Positions 16,194 to 27,897 are shown, numbered from the stretch's first letter. The stretch: 64,000 nucleotides of DNA from Streptomyces sp. HNM0575 (GCF_012726265.1 NZ_JAASAG010000001.1:186001-250000); one strand, 5' to 3'. Notes: generated by a model not told the origin, from the sequence alone. A program made the numbers and translations.

Positions 16194-18020
16194 CTACTCG
16201 ACCGTGACGGACTTCGCCAGGTTCCGCGGCTTGTCGATGTCACGGCCCAGCGCCAACGCCGTGTGATAGGCGAGCAGTTGCAGCGGAATGCCCATCAGAA
16301 CCGGGTCCAGCTCGACCTCGTTGCGCGGCACGAGGATCGTGTGGTCCGCCTTCTCCTGCTCCTGGTGCGCAACGGCGAGGATCCTGCCGCTGCGGGCCTT
16401 GATCTCCTCCAGCGTCGCCCTGTTCTTGTCCAGCAGTTCGTCGTCCGGGAGGATCGCGACGGTCGGCACGGCGGGCTCGATCAGCGCGAGCGGACCGTGC
16501 TTCAACTCCGAGGCGGGGTAGGCCTCGGCGTGGATGTACGAGACCTCCTTGAGCTTCAACGACGCCTCGCGCGCCACCGGATAGCCCCGTACGCGTCCGA
16601 CGAACATCATGCTCTTCGCCCGCGCGTAGTCCTCCGCGAGCTTCTTGATGTCGTCCTCCGCGCGCATGATCTCGTCGATCTGCTCCGGCAGACGCTTCAG
16701 GCCCTCGATGATCCGCTTGCCGTCGGCCACCGACAGGTCGCGGATGCGGCCGAGGTGCAGCGCCAACAGGGCGAAGGCGACAGCGGTGTTGGTGAAGCAC
16801 TTGGTCGAGACGACACAGACCTCCGGCCCGGCGTGCACGTACACACCGCCGTCCGTCTCGCGCGCGATCGCCGAACCGACGACGTTCACCACGCCCAGCA
16901 CGCGTGCGCCCTTGCGCTTGAGCTCCTGCACGGCGGCGAGGGTGTCGTAGGTCTCCCCGGACTGGCTGACCGCGACGTAGAGGGTGTCCGGGTCGACGAC
17001 CGCGTTGCGGTAGCGGAACTCGCTGGCGGGCTCCGCGTCCGCGGGCACGCGCGCCAGCTCCTCGATCATCTGCGCGCCGATCATGCCCGCGTGATAGGCC
17101 GAGCCGCAGCCGAGGATCTTCACGCGGCGCATGCTGCGCGCTTCGCGTGCGTCGAGGTTGAGACCGCCGAGGTGGACGGTCGCGAAGCGCTCGTCGATGC
17201 GGCCGCGCAGCACCCGGTCGACGGCGTCGGCCTGCTCGGCGATCTCCTTGTGCATGTACGTGTCGTGGCCGCCCATGTCGTAGGACTCGGCGGCCCATTC
17301 GACGGTCTCGGGCGAGGTCGAGGTGCGCGAGCCCTCGGTGGTGTACGTGCGGTAGTCGTCGGCCTTGATGGTGGCCATCTCGCCGTCGTCGAGGGTGACG
17401 ATCTGCCGCGTGTGGGAGACGAGCGCGGCGACGTCGGAGGCGACGAACATCTCGTGCTCGCCGATGCCCAGCACCACCGGCGAGCCGTTGCGCGCCACGA
17501 CGATGCGGTCGGGGAAGTCGGCGTGCAGCACCGCGATCCCGTACGTGCCCTCGACCATCCGCAGCGCCTCCTGGACCTTCGCCTCCAGGCGCTCGGCCTG
17601 CGCGCGGGCGATGAGGTGGGAGAGGACCTCGGTGTCGGTGTCGGACACGAACGTGACGCCGTCGGCGGTGAGTTTGGCACGCAGCTCGGAGGCGTTGTCG
17701 ATGATGCCGTTGTGTACGACGGCGACCTTCGCGCCGGGGTCCAGATGCGGGTGGGCGTTGACGTCGTTGGGGGCGCCGTGGGTGGCCCAGCGGGTGTGGG
17801 CGATGCCGGTGGTGCCCGCGAAGCGTGCCGGGATGCGCTCCTCCAGGTCGCGGACGCGCCCCTTGGTCTTGGCCGTCTTCAGACCCGCGCTCTTGCCCGT
17901 GCCGCTGCTGTGGATGGCGATGCCGGCGGAGTCGTATCCCCGGTACTCCAGCCGCTGAAGACCCTCCAGCAGGAGCGGGGCGACCTCGCGCCGGCCGATG
18001 TATCCCACGATTCCGCACAT
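16194..18020 (-). CDS. glmS: Glutamine-fructose-6-phosphate aminotransferase (isomerizing)
   Basis: A 608-residue enzyme making glucosamine-6-phosphate from fructose-6-phosphate and glutamine, the first step to UDP-GlcNAc for the cell wall. The start MCGIVGYIG places the catalytic Cys2 at the mature N-terminus. The glutaminase domain (1-235) has RWATHG and HNGIIDN. Two SIS isomerase domains follow: CGSAYHAG and SQSGETYDT in the first, and GRGYP-like VRGYPVAREASLKLKEVSYIHAEA plus ELKHGPLALI in the second. All key motifs are intact and length is standard. Streptomycetes often have two glmS genes; which copy this is cannot be told. Proximity to a hexosaminidase fits aminosugar metabolism. Confidence 0.96.
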   Translation of the reverse strand: MCGIVGYIGRREVAPLLLEGLQRLEYRGYDSAGIAIHSSGTGKSAGLKTAKTKGRVRDLEERIPARFAGTTGIAHTRWATHGAPNDVNAHPHLDPGAKVAVVHNGIIDNASELRAKLTADGVTFVSDTDTEVLSHLIARAQAERLEAKVQEALRMVEGTYGIAVLHADFPDRIVVARNGSPVVLGIGEHEMFVASDVAALVSHTRQIVTLDDGEMATIKADDYRTYTTEGSRTSTSPETVEWAAESYDMGGHDTYMHKEIAEQADAVDRVLRGRIDERFATVHLGGLNLDAREARSMRRVKILGCGSAYHAGMIGAQMIEELARVPADAEPASEFRYRNAVVDPDTLYVAVSQSGETYDTLAAVQELKRKGARVLGVVNVVGSAIARETDGGVYVHAGPEVCVVSTKCFTNTAVAFALLALHLGRIRDLSVADGKRIIEGLKRLPEQIDEIMRAEDDIKKLAEDYARAKSMMFVGRVRGYPVAREASLKLKEVSYIHAEAYPASELKHGPLALIEPAVPTVAILPDDELLDKNRATLEEIKARSGRILAVAHQEQEKADHTILVPRNEVELDPVLMGIPLQLLAYHTALALGRDIDKPRNLAKSVTVE

Positions 18021-18190
18021 ACTGGCTGTTGCCTCTCCTCGTCGGTTCCCACGTGGTGGTGGGCTGGTCGTCCGTCGTTGCTGTTGTGAGTGCCGGGATG
18101 GCCGGCGGGGTTCCGGGGCGCCGTGGGTGCCGGGGCCTCCGGGACCGCTGGGGTCGTACGGGCCGGGTCAGCCGGCCGGGCCGCCGGGTC

Positions 18191-18460
18191 TCATCCGTAG
18201 ACGATGCGGCGGAGCTGCCGCAGGGAGAGCTCGGGGGGCGCCACCGCGCGGTGCGGCAGCTCGGACAAGATGCGCTCGAAGATCTGCGGGTTGTTGTTCC
18301 CCCTGGACTGAAGCTCGCGGTGACGGCGGCGTACGAACTCCTCGGTCGTCTCGTCGAAGTACGCCAGGACGTCCAGGACGATCCGGGCCGCCTCCCCGCG
18401 CTGGAGCGGAGTCGTGCGGACCAGATGGTCGATGAGGTCGTCGTGGACCGGCGTACGCAC
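18191..18460 (-). CDS. Small conserved actinobacterial protein upstream of glmS
   Basis: An 89-residue acidic, helical protein without signal or membrane segment. Sequence such as HDDLIDHLVRTTPLQRGEAARIVLDVL and SELPHRAVAPPELSLRQLRRIVYG is typical of a small conserved streptomycete protein. GTG 18460 is used because AAGG lies 10 bases upstream; GTG 18469 is also possible. It is 170 bases upstream of glmS on the same strand. Function unknown. Confidence 0.7.
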   Translation of the reverse strand: MRTPVHDDLIDHLVRTTPLQRGEAARIVLDVLAYFDETTEEFVRRRHRELQSRGNNNPQIFERILSELPHRAVAPPELSLRQLRRIVYG

Positions 18461-18675
18461 TTCGAGCACACCTTGATATTGAGGGCTGGGGACCGGGAAC
18501 GCAAGAAACCTGCCCGATATCGGGCACGTGTCGAGAATACGACTCCGTGTGATGGGAAGGTCACGGATCGCATTCCGCGGGGTGGGCGAGCGGGGCGAGG
18601 TGCGGCAGGGGCGGGAGTGGGCGGCGCGGTGGGGGTCGGGGAGGTCCGTGCGTGGCGCCGCGGTCCCGCGCGAGG

Positions 18676-18717
18676 AGTGGTCTACACCTTGACCCGGCGT
18701 GAACTGCGCGATACACG
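18676..18717 (+). promoter_or_regulatory. DasR-like dre operator overlapping the hexosaminidase promoter
   Basis: AGTGGTCTACACCTTG at 18676-18691 matches most of the published DasR site (ANTGGTCTAGACCANT). It overlaps the -35 box of a good promoter: TTGACC at 18689-18694, 17 bases, TACACG at 18712-18717. DasR represses aminosugar uptake and chitin breakdown genes and is released by glucosamine-6-phosphate, so control of the downstream hexosaminidase makes sense. The rest of 18461-18802 contains no gene. Confidence 0.6.
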
Positions 18718-18802
18718 TGTCCAGTTCGTCTGTTCCATGCACATGCCCGTGCCCGGCTCCATGTCCATGTCCCATGCACGACGCCCACCGAAGGGACCGC
18801 TC

Positions 18803-20497
18803 GTGAGACGAATCCGGCCGCTGCTGCTGTGCGCCGCCCTCCTCGCCACCGTTCCGCCCGGCGCCCTCACGACCGAGGCGGCGGCCGCGACCGCGCCCGC
18901 CCCCGGCGGCGGTGGGGCCGGAGCGGAGAGGCCCACGCCGCTGGACCAGGTGATCCCCGCGCCCGAGTCCGTACGCAAGGGCGGCGGACCCTTCACCCTC
19001 ACCGAGCGGACCGTGATCCGCGTGAGCGGCTCCGGCGGCGAGGCGCCGGGCGACGTCACCGGTGACGGCACGGCTGCCTCGCCGAACCGCGCGTCCGGCG
19101 AGGCACGCCGCGTGGGGGACAAGCTGGCCGCGCTGCTGCGCCCGTCCACCGGGTTCCCGCTGCCCGTCACCACCCGGCCGGGCTCCGACGGCATCCAACT
19201 GCGGCTCGACGGCGGCCCGTTCGGCAAGTCCGGGCCGGGCGCCGAGGGTTACCGGCTGAAGGTCTCCTCGCGGGCGGCCGTGATCAGCGCATCCACCGGC
19301 GCGGGCCTCTTCCACGGAGTGCAGACGCTCCGCCAACTCCTGCCTCCGGCGGTCGAGTCGGATACGGAACAGCCCGGGCCGTGGCAGGTGTCCGGCGGCA
19401 CGATCACCGACCGTCCGCGCTACGCGTACCGAAGCGCGATGCTCGACGTCTCGCGGCACTTCTTCAGCGTCGACGAGGTCAAGCGCTACATCGACCAGCT
19501 CGCCATGTACAAGATCAACAAGCTGCATCTGCATCTCTCCGACGACCAGGGCTGGCGGATCGCCATCGACTCCTGGCCGCGGCTGGCGGCGTACGGCGGC
19601 GGAACCGAGGTCGGCGGCGGCCCCGGCGGCCACTACACCAAGGCCGACTACCGGGAGATCCTGCGCTACGCCGGCGAGCACGAGCTGACCGTCGTACCGG
19701 AGATCGACATGCCGGGGCACACCAACGCCGCGCTCGCCTCGTACGCGAAGCTCAACTGCGACGGCGTCGCCCCGCCCCGCTACACCGGTACCGAGGTCGG
19801 CTTCAGCTCGCTGTGCGTGCCGCTCGACGTGACGTACGACTTCATCGACGACGTCGTGCGGGAACTGGCCGCCATGACGCCCGGCCGCTATCTGCACATC
19901 GGCGGCGACGAGGCGCACTCCACCAGCCATGAGGACTATGTCGCCTTCATGGAGCGCGCGCAGAAGACCGTCGCGAAGTACGGGAAGACGGTGATCGGCT
20001 GGCATCAGCTCACCGGAGCGAATCCCGCCGAGGGCGCGGTGGCGCAGTACTGGGGCACCAGCGGCGCCGAGGACGAGCCCGAGGTCGTCGACGCGGCGAA
20101 GAAGGGCACGCGGCTGATCCTCTCGCCGGCCAACCGCTCCTACCTCGACATGCAGTACGACGAGGACACCCCGCTGGGGCTGCACTGGGCCGGATATGTG
20201 GAGGCGAAGCAGTCCTACGACTGGGAGCCCGGCTCGTATATCAAGGGCGCGCCGAAGGACGCCGTGCTGGGGGTGGAGGCGCCGCTGTGGTCGGAGACGC
20301 TGGAGAAGAGCGAGCACATCGAGTTCATGGCGTTTCCGCGGCTGCCGGGGATCGCGGAGCTCGGCTGGTCGCCCGCGTCGAAGCTGGGCTGGGACGGATA
20401 CCGGGAGCGGCTGGCCCGACAGGGGCCGCGCTGGGACCAGTTGGGCATGTCGTACTGGCGGTCGCCACAGGTCCCGTGGCCGGACGCCGCCCGCTGA
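18803..20497 (+). CDS. Secreted GH20 beta-N-acetylhexosaminidase
   Basis: A 564-residue exported enzyme that removes terminal GlcNAc or GalNAc from chitooligosaccharides. GTG 18803 is chosen for the GAAGGGA site 7 bases upstream. The signal peptide is RRIRPLLLCAALLATVPPG with cleavage near TEAAAA. An N-terminal GH20b domain (about 50-200) precedes the TIM barrel, which starts at RYAYRSAMLDVSRHFF. It includes HLHLSDDQGWRI and the catalytic pair Asp369-Glu370 in HIGGDEAHST; Glu is the acid/base and Asp orients the substrate acetamido group. Later conserved Trp residues (VIGWHQLTGANP, YDWEPGSY) are present. Operator evidence suggests DasR control. Confidence 0.95.
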   Translation: MRRIRPLLLCAALLATVPPGALTTEAAAATAPAPGGGGAGAERPTPLDQVIPAPESVRKGGGPFTLTERTVIRVSGSGGEAPGDVTGDGTAASPNRASGEARRVGDKLAALLRPSTGFPLPVTTRPGSDGIQLRLDGGPFGKSGPGAEGYRLKVSSRAAVISASTGAGLFHGVQTLRQLLPPAVESDTEQPGPWQVSGGTITDRPRYAYRSAMLDVSRHFFSVDEVKRYIDQLAMYKINKLHLHLSDDQGWRIAIDSWPRLAAYGGGTEVGGGPGGHYTKADYREILRYAGEHELTVVPEIDMPGHTNAALASYAKLNCDGVAPPRYTGTEVGFSSLCVPLDVTYDFIDDVVRELAAMTPGRYLHIGGDEAHSTSHEDYVAFMERAQKTVAKYGKTVIGWHQLTGANPAEGAVAQYWGTSGAEDEPEVVDAAKKGTRLILSPANRSYLDMQYDEDTPLGLHWAGYVEAKQSYDWEPGSYIKGAPKDAVLGVEAPLWSETLEKSEHIEFMAFPRLPGIAELGWSPASKLGWDGYRERLARQGPRWDQLGMSYWRSPQVPWPDAAR

Positions 20498-20736
20498 ACG
20501 GGACCCGCTGACCCGCTGACCCGAGCGGGCGTCGGCTCGCACGAGCTGACGAGGCGTGGCCGCCGCCCCCCGAGGCCGGCGGCCCGCGCCCGCTCCCGCG
20601 CCGTGGGGTTGGGGTTACCGTCCGCTGGTCCCGAGAGCGTCTCGTCGTGGGGAGTCGCTGCCGGGACCGTGGGTCCGGGGCGCGTCAGAAGCCGTCCAGG
20701 ACGGATGGCGCTGGACGAACTCCGGCCCCGCGGTGG

Positions 20737-21900
20737 TCATCCGACGCCGAGCTCCCTGGCGACGAGCATCCGCTGGACCTCGCTCGTGCCCTCGCCGATT
20801 TCGAGGATCTTGGAGTCGCGCCACATGCGGGCCACCGGGTATTCGTTCATGAAGCCGTAGCCGCCGTGGATCTGGGTGGCCTCGCGGGCGTTGGTGACGG
20901 CGATCTCCGAGGAGTAGAGCTTCGCCAGCGCCGCCTGCTTCTTGAACGGCTCGCCGAGGATCAGCCGGGACGCCGCGTCGCGCCACGCGACCCGTGCCGT
21001 GTGGGCCCGCATCTCCATGTCGGCGAGCTTGAACTGGATGGCCTGGTTGGCCCCGATCGGCTTCCCGAAGGCCTGTCTGGTGTTGGCGTAGCTGACGGAT
21101 TCGTCGACGCAGCCCTGGGCGAGCCCCGTGGCCAGCGCGGAGATCGCGATCCGGCCCTCGTCGAGGATGCGCAGGAACTGGGCGTAGCCGCGGCCCTCTT
21201 CGCCGAGCAGGTTCGCCGCGGGCACCCGCACGTCGGAGAAGGACAGCTCGCGGGTGTCCGAGGCGTTCCAGCCGACCTTCGAGTACGGGGCGGCGACGGT
21301 GAAACCGGGAGTGCCGGAGGGCACGATGATCGTCGAGATCCGCGGCGATCCGTCGTCCTTGCGGCCGGTGACGGCGGTGACGGTGACCAGGCCGGTGATG
21401 TCCGTACCGGAGTTGGTGATGAAGCACTTCGAGCCGTTGATCACCCACTCCCCGGTCTTCTCGTCGCGCTCCGCCGTCGTGCGGGTCCCGCCCGCGTCGG
21501 AACCGCACTCTGGCTCCGTCAGGCCGAACGCGCCCAGCAACTCGCCCGAGCACAGCCGCGGCAGCCACTCGCGCTTCTGCTCCTCGGTGCCGAAGCGGAA
21601 GACGGGCATCGCGCCCAGGGAGACTCCGGCCTCCAGGGTGATGGCGACCGAGGAGTCGACGCGGGCCAGTTCCTCCAGGGCGAGGCAGAGCGCGAGATAG
21701 TCGCCGCCCATCCCGCCGTACTCCTCGGGGAAGGGCAGCCCGAAGAGGCCCATCTCTCCCATCTGGCGGACGATCTCGTAGGGAAACTCGTGCCGCTCGT
21801 AGAACTCGCCGATCTTCGGCGCTACGGCCTTCTGCGCGAACTCCTCGACGGTGCGGCGGAGTTCCTCGTGCTCGGCGGAGAGACGGTGGTCGAGGGACAT
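20737..21900 (-). CDS. acdH: Acyl-CoA dehydrogenase, SCAD/MCAD-like class
   Basis: A 387-residue FAD enzyme that introduces an alpha-beta double bond in acyl-CoA. Conserved motifs are AFGLTEPECGSDAGGTRTTA (FAD contact), GKPIGANQAIQFKLADM and the C-terminal ILEIGEGTSEVQRMLVAREL, where the Glu of GEGTSE is the catalytic base of the short/medium-chain type. It is the last gene of the minus-strand operon of methylcrotonyl-CoA carboxylase and HMG-CoA lyase; its ATG is 5 bases after the lyase stop, with AAGGAG upstream. In Streptomyces this position holds AcdH, needed for branched-chain acyl-CoA oxidation that also feeds polyketide starter units. The likely substrate is isovaleryl-CoA or related branched acyl-CoA. 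Confidence 0.92.
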   Translation of the reverse strand: MSLDHRLSAEHEELRRTVEEFAQKAVAPKIGEFYERHEFPYEIVRQMGEMGLFGLPFPEEYGGMGGDYLALCLALEELARVDSSVAITLEAGVSLGAMPVFRFGTEEQKREWLPRLCSGELLGAFGLTEPECGSDAGGTRTTAERDEKTGEWVINGSKCFITNSGTDITGLVTVTAVTGRKDDGSPRISTIIVPSGTPGFTVAAPYSKVGWNASDTRELSFSDVRVPAANLLGEEGRGYAQFLRILDEGRIAISALATGLAQGCVDESVSYANTRQAFGKPIGANQAIQFKLADMEMRAHTARVAWRDAASRLILGEPFKKQAALAKLYSSEIAVTNAREATQIHGGYGFMNEYPVARMWRDSKILEIGEGTSEVQRMLVARELGVG

Positions 21901-21905
21901 GTCGG

Positions 21906-22882
21906 TCACTGCTCCTTGTGGGAGTTCGGACGGGAGCCGGCACCGGTGTCGGCGCCGGTGAGCGCGCGCACGGTGCGGGAGGGGCTGGGGCGGCCCAGCC
22001 GGTCCGCCATCCAGCCGCTTGTGGCCGTCAGGCGGGCGAGGTCGACGCCGGTCTCGATGCCGAGGCCCTGGAGCATCCAGACGAGGTCCTCGGTGGCGAG
22101 GTTGCCGGTGGCGCTCTTCGCGTACGGGCAGCCGCCGAGGCCGCCCGCGGAGGCGTCGACCGTGGTCACGCCGTGCTGGAGCGCGGTGAGCGTGTTGGAG
22201 AGGGCCTGGCCGTAGGTGTCGTGGAAATGGACGGCGGTACGGTCCACGGGGACCTCCGCCGCGGCCAACTCGCGGAGCAGCGCCGCGACATGGCCGGGCG
22301 TGGCGACGCCGATGGTGTCGCCCAGGCTCAGCTCGTCGCAGCCCATGTCCAGCAGCACACGGCAGACCCGCACGACCTGGGCGGTGGGCACGGCGCCCTC
22401 CCACGGGTCGCCGAAGCACATCGACACATAGCCGCGGACCCACTGCTCCTCCGCCTTGGCGCGGGTGACCACGGGCTCGAACATCGCCAGGGACTCGTCC
22501 AGGGAACGGTTGAGATTGGCCCTCGCGAAGGACTCGGTGGCGCTCGCGAAGACCGCGATGTGGCGGCAGCCGTGTGCGACGGCGCGCTCCAGTCCGCGCG
22601 CGTTGGGCACCAGGACGGGAAGCCGGAGGTCGCCGGGCAGGTCTGCGAGGAGCGGCATCAGCTCCTCGGCGTCGGCGAGTTGGGGCACCCACTTGGGGTG
22701 GACGAAACTCGTCGCCTCGACGGTCTCCAGACCCGCGTGGCGCAGCCGGTGGATGAATTCGGACTTCACCTCGACCGGCACCGTCGACCGCTCGTTCTGC
22801 AAGCCGTCGCGCGGGCCGACCTCGTGGATGCGCACCCGGGACGGCAGGCCCTCGCCGGTGAACCGCATGGGCAGACCCTCGA

Positions 22883-22886
<4 letters not shown>
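21906..22886 (-). CDS. Hydroxymethylglutaryl-CoA lyase
   Basis: A 326-residue TIM-barrel enzyme that splits HMG-CoA into acetyl-CoA and acetoacetate, the last step of leucine breakdown. Signature parts are [15 protein letters not shown] (catalytic Asp/Arg/Glu region), [22 protein letters not shown] and the metal-binding [11 protein letters not shown] with [14 protein letters not shown] containing the catalytic cysteine. Its ATG overlaps the stop codon of the carboxylase alpha gene (ATGA), indicating translational coupling. It is part of the operon transcribed from 26865 to 20737. Confidence 0.95.
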
Positions 22887-25141
<2,255 letters not shown>

Positions 25142-25182
25142 GGTCACGTCCCATCCTTCACGATGCAGCCCCTCACAACCGG

Positions 25183-26865
25183 TCACATCCGGAAGACGCC
25201 GAAGCCGGGCCCCGCCGGATCCTTCGCCGGCAGCGGGGCGTTGGCGCACGCGGTGAGCGCGAGCCCCAGCACCGTCCGCGTCTCCAGCGGGTCGATCACA
25301 CCGTCGTCCCAGAGCCTGGCCGTCGCGTAGTAGGCGTTGCCCTGTGCCTCGTACTGCGCGCGGACCGGGGCGCGGAACTCCGCTTCCTCCTCCGCGCTCC
25401 ACTCCTCGCCGCGCGCCTCCAACTGGTCGCGCTTGACGGTCGCCAGTACGGCGGCGGCCTGCTCGCCGCCCATCACGGAGATCTTCGCGTTGGGCCACAT
25501 CCACAGGAAGCGCGGGCCGTAGGCCCGGCCGCACATCGAGTAGTTCCCCGCGCCGTACGAACCGCCTATGACGACGGTCAGCTTCGGCACCCTCGTACAC
25601 GCCACGGCCGTCACCATCTTGGCGCCGTGCTTGGCGATGCCTCCCGCCTCGTAGTCCCGCCCGACCATGAAGCCGGAGATGTTCTGAAGGAAGAGCAGGG
25701 GGATGCCGCGCTGGTCGCACAGCTCGATGAAGTGGGCGCCCTTCTGGGCGGATTCGGAGAAGAGGATGCCGTTGTTCGCGACGATTCCGACGGGGTGGCC
25801 GTGGATCCTGGCGAAGCCGGTGACCAGCGTCGTGCCGAACTCGGCCTTGAACTCCTGGAACCGTGAGCCGTCCACGACCCGGGCGATGACCTCGCGCACG
25901 TCGTAGGGCGTGCGCGAATCGACCGGCACCGCGCCGTACAGCCCCGAGGGGTCGACGGACGGCGGCTCCGCGGCCCGCACCGACCAGGGCAGCGGCCCGC
26001 GCTCCGGCAGGGTGCCGGCGATGTGCCGGACGATGCGCAGCGCGTGGGCGTCGTCCTCGGCGAGATGGTCCGTCACGCCGGAGATCCTGCTGTGCACCTC
26101 GCCGCCGCCCAGCTCCTCGGCGGTGACGACCTCTCCCGTGGCGGCCTTCACCAGCGGCGGGCCGCCGAGGAAGATCGTGCCCTGACCGCGCACGATCACC
26201 GCTTCGTCGCTCATCGCGGGCACATACGCGCCGCCCGCCGTGCACGAGCCCAGCACCGCCGCGATCTGCGGGATGCCCGCGCCCGACATGCGCGCCTGGT
26301 TGTAGAAGATCCGGCCGAAGTGCTCCCGGTCCGGGAAGACGTCGTCCTGCATCGGCAGGAACGCGCCGCCCGAGTCGACGAGATAGACGCACGGCAGCCT
26401 GTTCTCCAGCGCGATCTCCTGGGCGCGGAGATGCTTCTTCACCGTCATCGGGTAGTACGTGCCGCCCTTGACCGTGGCGTCGTTGGCGACGACGACCACC
26501 TCGCGCCCGGAGACCCGGCCGATCCCCGCGATGACGCCCGCGGCCGGCGCCGCACCGTCATACATCCCGTCCGCCGCGAGCGGCGCGATCTCGAGGAAGG
26601 GCGAGCCCGGGTCGAGCAGCGAGTCCACCCGGTCGCGGGGGAGGAGCTTGCCGCGCTCCGTGTGCCGCGCGCGTGCCCGCGCACCGCCGCCGAGCCGGGC
26701 GGCCGCCAGCTTCTCCCGCAGTCCGGCGGCCAGTTCACGGTGCGCCGCCTCGTTCGCCCGGCAGGCCTCCGACGCCGGGTCGATCGTGCTGCCCAGCGCC
26801 GGGGCCGTCCCCCCGGTCTCCGGGGCCGGCTCCCGTCCCGCCGCCTGCGGCTGCTCCTGCCTCAC
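25183..26865 (-). CDS. Methylcrotonyl-CoA carboxylase beta subunit (carboxyltransferase)
   Basis: A 560-residue carboxyltransferase transferring CO2 from carboxybiotin to an acyl-CoA. The N-half has [43 protein letters not shown] and [13 protein letters not shown]; the C-half has [31 protein letters not shown] and the oxyanion-type [24 protein letters not shown], the pattern of methylcrotonyl-CoA carboxylases. GTG 26865 is preferred since GAGGGGG is 6 bases upstream; extending to 27015 would place the start inside operator DNA. First gene of a four-gene operon, 41 bases before the alpha subunit. Likely repressed by the divergent TetR protein. Confidence 0.93.
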   Translation of the reverse strand: MRQEQPQAAGREPAPETGGTAPALGSTIDPASEACRANEAAHRELAAGLREKLAAARLGGGARARARHTERGKLLPRDRVDSLLDPGSPFLEIAPLAADGMYDGAAPAAGVIAGIGRVSGREVVVVANDATVKGGTYYPMTVKKHLRAQEIALENRLPCVYLVDSGGAFLPMQDDVFPDREHFGRIFYNQARMSGAGIPQIAAVLGSCTAGGAYVPAMSDEAVIVRGQGTIFLGGPPLVKAATGEVVTAEELGGGEVHSRISGVTDHLAEDDAHALRIVRHIAGTLPERGPLPWSVRAAEPPSVDPSGLYGAVPVDSRTPYDVREVIARVVDGSRFQEFKAEFGTTLVTGFARIHGHPVGIVANNGILFSESAQKGAHFIELCDQRGIPLLFLQNISGFMVGRDYEAGGIAKHGAKMVTAVACTRVPKLTVVIGGSYGAGNYSMCGRAYGPRFLWMWPNAKISVMGGEQAAAVLATVKRDQLEARGEEWSAEEEAEFRAPVRAQYEAQGNAYYATARLWDDGVIDPLETRTVLGLALTACANAPLPAKDPAGPGFGVFRM

Positions 26866-27002
26866 CTCGCGCCCCCTCGTCTTGGCTCGCGGTCTCCGGC
26901 TCGCGCCGGTCGTGAACGGCCCCGCTCCCGGCACAGGGCCCACCGGCGCCGGCCGGTGCTCGGCCGGCGGCACCGGCCGCCCGCGCCGTGGACTGACCGG
27001 CC

Positions 27003-27049
27003 GGTTAACGGTCATTAACCACTGCCGCCCAGGTTAACGCTCGCTAACC
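27003..27049. promoter_or_regulatory. Two tandem TetR-type operator palindromes
   Basis: GGTTAACGGTCATTAACC at 27003-27020 and GGTTAACGCTCGCTAACC at 27032-27049 are 18-bp imperfect palindromes sharing GGTTAACG and TAACC ends, 29 bases apart centre to centre. The right copy overlaps the -35/spacer region of the regulator's own promoter (-10 TAGAAT at 27058-27063). The left one is close to where the carboxylase operon promoter should be. This is the standard arrangement for autorepression plus target repression. Confidence 0.7.
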
Positions 27050-27057
27050 CTCCTGTC

Positions 27058-27063
27058 TAGAAT
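27058..27063 (+). promoter_or_regulatory. -10 box of a leaderless tetR transcript
   Basis: TAGAAT ends 6 bases before the ATG at 27070, the usual spacing of leaderless Streptomyces mRNAs, and there is no ribosome binding site. Confidence 0.6.
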
Positions 27064-27069
27064 GAACTC

Positions 27070-27858
27070 ATGAGCACGAAGACGGGGTCCGCCCCCACCC
27101 GCCGCGAGCAGATCCTGCGGGAGGCTGCCCGTCTCTTCGCCGAGCGCGGCTTCCACGGCGTCGGCGTCGACGAGATAGGAGCCGCCGTCGGCATCAGCGG
27201 CCCCGGTCTCTACCGGCACTTCGCCGGGAAGGACGCCATGCTCGCCGAGCTTCTCGTCGGCATCAGCGAGCGGCTGCACGAAGGCGGCCGGATGCGGCTG
27301 GAGGAGTCGGCCGCCGCCGGGCTCGCCCCGGAGGCCGCGCTCGACGCGCTGATCGCCGGGCACATCGACTTCGCCCTCGACGACCGCCCGTTGATCACGC
27401 TCCACGACCGTGAGCTGGACAGGCTGCGCGAGAGCGACCGCAAGCAGGTGCGCAAGCTCCAGCGGCAGTACGTCGAGCTGTGGGTGGACGCCGTGCGCGC
27501 CCTCTATCCGGAGCTGACGTCGCTGGAGGCCCGCGTCGCGGTGCACACCGTCTTCGGGCTGCTCAACTCCACGCCGCACCTGAGCGGTTCGTCCGCGCTG
27601 CCCGACCGAGAGACCACGGCGGCCCTGCTGCACCGGCTCGCGCGGGGGGCCCTCGCCGCGGCGCCGGCAGCTGCCGCTCCCGGTGCCGGCGCCGACGACG
27701 GTTCCGCCTCCGGTTCCGCCGACAGCGGTTCCGCCCCCGGTTCCGCTTCCGGCCGCCGTCCCGGCGGTGCCCCCGCGGGTGCGGACGGCACCGGTCCGGG
27801 CACCACCGGAGAGTCCGCCGGAAAGCCCGCCGCCGGCACCTCTGGACAGCGCAGCTGA
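27070..27858 (+). CDS. TetR-family regulator of the leucine-catabolism operon
   Basis: A 262-residue repressor-like protein. The TetR helix-turn-helix is at about 12-58 (REQILREAARLFAERGFHGVGVDEIGAAVGISGPGLYRHFAGKDAML). The C-terminal ligand domain runs to about residue 200 and includes DFALDDRPLITLHDRELDRL. The last 60 residues are Ala/Gly/Ser-rich and repetitive. It is divergent from the carboxylase operon, with two matching palindromes between them. A likely inducer is an acyl-CoA of the pathway (inference from family and context). Confidence 0.9.
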   Translation: MSTKTGSAPTRREQILREAARLFAERGFHGVGVDEIGAAVGISGPGLYRHFAGKDAMLAELLVGISERLHEGGRMRLEESAAAGLAPEAALDALIAGHIDFALDDRPLITLHDRELDRLRESDRKQVRKLQRQYVELWVDAVRALYPELTSLEARVAVHTVFGLLNSTPHLSGSSALPDRETTAALLHRLARGALAAAPAAAAPGAGADDGSASGSADSGSAPGSASGRRPGGAPAGADGTGPGTTGESAGKPAAGTSGQRS

Positions 27859-27873
27859 CTCCTGGGTAGCTTG

Positions 27874-27897
27874 TTGGCTGAGCAAGCGCTTAGCCAA
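27874..27897. promoter_or_regulatory. 24-bp palindromic operator upstream of second acyl-CoA dehydrogenase
   Basis: TTGGCTGAGCAAGCGCTTAGCCAA has 6-bp perfect outer arms and a mostly symmetric interior. It lies between the TetR gene and the dehydrogenase at 28076, about 180 bases upstream of the start. Its sequence differs from the GGTTA palindromes at 27003-27049, so another regulator probably binds here. Confidence 0.55.

Noticed and set aside
26866..27015. Longer N-terminus for the carboxylase beta subunit starting at 27015
   Set aside because: The start would lie inside one operator palindrome and the extra residues are low-complexity; GTG 26865 has a good ribosome site.
27884..27891. A third copy of the LacI operator core AAGCGCTT near the acyl-CoA dehydrogenase
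   Set aside because: Only the 8-bp core matches; the flanks form a different palindrome (TTGGCT/AGCCAA), so a distinct regulator is more likely.
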